DNA from: Firmicutes bacterium UBA2116 | GTDB lineage: Bacteria > Bacillota > Clostridia > Tissierellales > Sedimentibacteraceae | Length of the DNA stretch: 33,816 bases | Reading direction: 5' to 3' | Assembly (NCBI GenBank): GCA_002331025.1 | Contig: DCYG01000031.1 | Location: forward strand, 1 to 33,816 | Shown here: positions 31,714 through 33,816 of the stretch, piece by piece | Numbering within the stretch: position 1 is the first letter of the stretch | Layout: each line of letters begins with the position of its first letter | Notes under the pieces: generated by a model | Databases searched by the model: none | What the model was told of the DNA's origin: nothing | The model's input: only the letters and a program-made list of their open reading frames with translations | Position numbers and translations under genes: made by a program

Positions 31714-33777
31714 ATGAGAGAATATTCTTTAGAGAATACAAGAAATATCGGTATTATGGCGCATATTGATGCGGGTAAAACAACAACTACCGAAAGAATC
31801 CTGTTCTATACCGGGAAAATTCATAAAGTAGGCGAAACTCATGAAGGTGCAGCTCAGATGGACTGGATGGAGCAAGAGCAGGAAAGAGGAATTACAATAA
31901 CTTCAGCTGCTACTACTTGTCATTGGAAAGATGTAAGAATTAACATTATAGATACACCAGGTCACGTAGACTTTACAGTTGAAGTTGAAAGATCGTTGAG
32001 AGTACTTGATGGAGCAGTAACAGTATTTGATGCTAAAATGGGGGTTGAGCCTCAGTCAGAAACTGTTTGGAGACAGGCAGATAAATATCATGTACCAAGA
32101 ATTTGTTTTATAAACAAAATGGATAAATTAGGTGCAAATTTCTTCTACTCATTAGGCACAATTATTGACAGATTAAAAGCTAATGCTGTTGCAATTCAGT
32201 TGCCGATCGGTGTTGAAGAAAACTTCAGAGCAATAATAGATTTAGTTGAAATGAAAACTATAAACTATGGAAACGATGAAGGAACAGACATTACTATTAC
32301 TGAGATACCAGAAGAATATTTAGATCAAGCAAATGAATACAGAGAAAAGTTAATTGAAGCTATTGCAGATACTGATGAAACATTGATGGAAAAATACTTG
32401 AACGGTGAAGAAATCACTGTTGAAGAAATCAAAAAAGCTATCAGAATCGCAACTACTAATGTTAAGATAATTCCTGTGATTTGCGGTACTTCATATAAAC
32501 ATAAAGGTGTTAGATTGATGTTGGATGCAGTAGTTGACTATCTGCCAAGTCCGAGTGATGTACCACAAATGAAAGGTTTTGACCCTGATACAAAAGAGGA
32601 AATACCTGTAGGAATTAAGGATGAAGATCCTTTAGCAGCTTTAGCATTCAAAATAGCTACTGACCCATTTGTCGGAAAACTTACTTTCTTTAGAATTTAT
32701 GGCGGAACATTAGAATCAGGAAGCTATGTATTAAATTCTACTAAAAACAAGAAAGAAAGAATCGGTCGTATTCTTCAGATGCATGCAAACAAAAGAGAAG
32801 AAATTAAGACATCTTATTCAGGAGACATAGAAGCAGCAGTAGGTTTGAAATTGACTACAACAGGAGACACTTTGTGTGATCCGGATCATCCGATAGTATT
32901 GGAATCAATGGATTTCCCTGAACCGGTTATAGAAGTAGCAATCGAACCTAAAACTAAAGCAGGTCAAGAAAAAATGGGTATCGGTCTTCAGAAACTTGCT
33001 GAAGAAGATCCTACATTCAAGACATATACAAATCCTGATACGGGACAGACAATTATTGCAGGTATGGGCGAGCTTCATTTGGAAATAATCGTAGACAGAT
33101 TATTAAGAGAATTCAAGGTTGAAGCAAATGTAGGTAAGCCACAGGTTTCTTACAAAGAAACAGTTACAGGTAACGCAGATGTTGATATGAAGTATGCAAG
33201 ACAATCAGGCGGTAAAGGTCAATATGGTCACGTTAAAATTACCATGGAACCTCAAGAACCTGGTGAAGGCTTTACTTTTGTCAATGCAATTACAGGCGGA
33301 GTTATTCCGAGAGAATATATACCGGCAGTTGAAGCCGGAATTAAGGGCGCAGCTGAAAATGGTATACTTGCAGGATTCCCTGTTATTGATTTTAAAGTAA
33401 CATTGTATGATGGTTCATATCACGAAGTAGACTCCAGTGAAATGGCATTTAAGATTGCCGGCTCTATGGCGTTTAAGGAAGCAATGAAAAAAGCAACTCC
33501 GGTATTGTTAGAACCATACATGAAAGTTGAAATGACTACTCCTGAAGAATACTTGGGAGACGTTATGGGAGATGCTAATTCAAGAAGAGGCAGAATCGAA
33601 GGATTCTCGGACAGAAACGGACTTAAGGTAGTAGATGCCTTTGTTCCGTTGTCAGAAATGTTTGGTTATGCAACTACTTTAAGATCTATGACTCAGGGTA
33701 GAGCAAGTTACTCAATGGAATTCCACCACTATGAGAGAGTTCCGAACAGCGTCGCTGAAAAAATAATAAATAAATAA
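31714..33777 (+). CDS. fusA: Elongation factor G
   Basis: A 687-residue translocation GTPase. G1 is AHIDAGKT (16-23), the effector region ERGITITSAATT follows, G3 is DTPGH (80-84) and G4 is NKMD (134-137). Domains II-V are complete, with GGVIPREYIPAVEAGIKGA in domain IV and RSMTQGRASYSMEFHHYE near the C-terminus. AAGGAGG lies about 8 nt before the ATG. It is followed 24 nt later by the start of tuf, completing the str arrangement. Nothing unusual is seen in the length or key residues. Confidence 0.98.
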   Translation: MREYSLENTRNIGIMAHIDAGKTTTTERILFYTGKIHKVGETHEGAAQMDWMEQEQERGITITSAATTCHWKDVRINIIDTPGHVDFTVEVERSLRVLDGAVTVFDAKMGVEPQSETVWRQADKYHVPRICFINKMDKLGANFFYSLGTIIDRLKANAVAIQLPIGVEENFRAIIDLVEMKTINYGNDEGTDITITEIPEEYLDQANEYREKLIEAIADTDETLMEKYLNGEEITVEEIKKAIRIATTNVKIIPVICGTSYKHKGVRLMLDAVVDYLPSPSDVPQMKGFDPDTKEEIPVGIKDEDPLAALAFKIATDPFVGKLTFFRIYGGTLESGSYVLNSTKNKKERIGRILQMHANKREEIKTSYSGDIEAAVGLKLTTTGDTLCDPDHPIVLESMDFPEPVIEVAIEPKTKAGQEKMGIGLQKLAEEDPTFKTYTNPDTGQTIIAGMGELHLEIIVDRLLREFKVEANVGKPQVSYKETVTGNADVDMKYARQSGGKGQYGHVKITMEPQEPGEGFTFVNAITGGVIPREYIPAVEAGIKGAAENGILAGFPVIDFKVTLYDGSYHEVDSSEMAFKIAGSMAFKEAMKKATPVLLEPYMKVEMTTPEEYLGDVMGDANSRRGRIEGFSDRNGLKVVDAFVPLSEMFGYATTLRSMTQGRASYSMEFHHYERVPNSVAEKIINK

Positions 33778-33801
33778 ATAAACCTATAGGAGGATAAAGA
33801 A

Positions 33802-33816
33802 ATGGCAAAAGCAAAA
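33802..33816 (+). CDS. tuf: Elongation factor Tu (second copy), first five codons only
   Basis: ATG GCA AAA GCA AAA encodes MAKAK, identical in bases to the start of the tuf gene at 17865. It is preceded by AGGAGG (33789-33794) and follows fusA by 24 nt, the normal position of tufA in the str operon. The remainder lies outside the window. Confidence 0.85.

Noticed and set aside
1..33816. CRISPR arrays, intact insertion sequences, prophage genes, toxin-antitoxin or restriction systems.
   Set aside because: None is visible: no regularly spaced repeats, transposase, integrase, phage structural or restriction-type proteins among the genes read.

Overview
This AT-rich window reads as a chromosome segment of an endospore-forming, anaerobic, low-G+C Gram-positive bacterium (class Clostridia or a close relative; I cannot name a genus). 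The grounds are a spoIIGA-sigE-sigG sporulation cluster, a sigH gene, an S-layer-homology surface protein, a rubredoxin-type flavoprotein, strong GGAGG ribosome-binding sites, A/T-ending codons and a Firmicutes-type ribosomal/RNA-polymerase gene order.

Layout. (1) 1-3300: the 3' part of a large S-layer-anchored surface protein, then a monocistronic rubredoxin-FAD/NAD(P)H oxidoreductase. (2) 3300-6170: spoIIGA-sigE-sigG, with a Spo0A-type promoter (21-bp spacer) in front and a candidate sigma-F promoter overlapping the sigE stop. A convergent ylmC/ymxH-family gene follows. (3) 6200-11800: divergent dxr (-) and a thrC-thrB-ACT protein-patatin operon (+). (4) 11900-13600: an exported SH3-domain cell-wall amidase (-) and a gap holding a compact multi-hairpin element. 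(5) 13600-17530: cysS-mrnC-rlmB-rae1, then sigH with its own promoter. (6) 17580-19060: tRNA-Thr(GGT) followed by tuf. (7) 19070-22700: rpmG-secE-nusG-rplK-rplA, L10 leader, rplJ-rplL. (8) 22800-33816: rpoB-rpoC, an L7Ae-family gene, rpsL-rpsG-fusA, and the first five codons of a second tuf copy at the right edge.

How the genes work together. Sections 5-8 are the cysS-to-tuf gene-expression region known from Bacillus, with a tRNA-Thr-tuf unit inserted between sigH and rpmG. Its transcription is divided by several near-consensus sigma-A promoters (cysS, sigH, tRNA-Thr/tuf, rpmG, rpoB), by an L10-leader attenuator in front of rplJ, and by terminators. The sporulation genes form a temporal chain: sigH early, then Spo0A-driven spoIIGA/sigE, then sigma-F-driven sigG.

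Novelty. No gene cluster here looks like an undescribed defence, metabolic or mobile system; the protein-coding content is conventional. The less ordinary material is non-coding: a TIR-bounded multi-hairpin element (13384-13521); a duplicated quasi-palindrome with a conserved AT-rich tail (9082-9194 and 11778-11907); a four-arm switch-like structure before the L7Ae-family gene (30261-30346); a near-consensus promoter lying between tuf and its terminator (19071-19143); and extra hairpins in the rplJ, sigH and rpsG leaders. Both window edges fall in sequences that are often repetitive (a bacterial surface repeat and tuf), so the window may be a contig broken at repeats.
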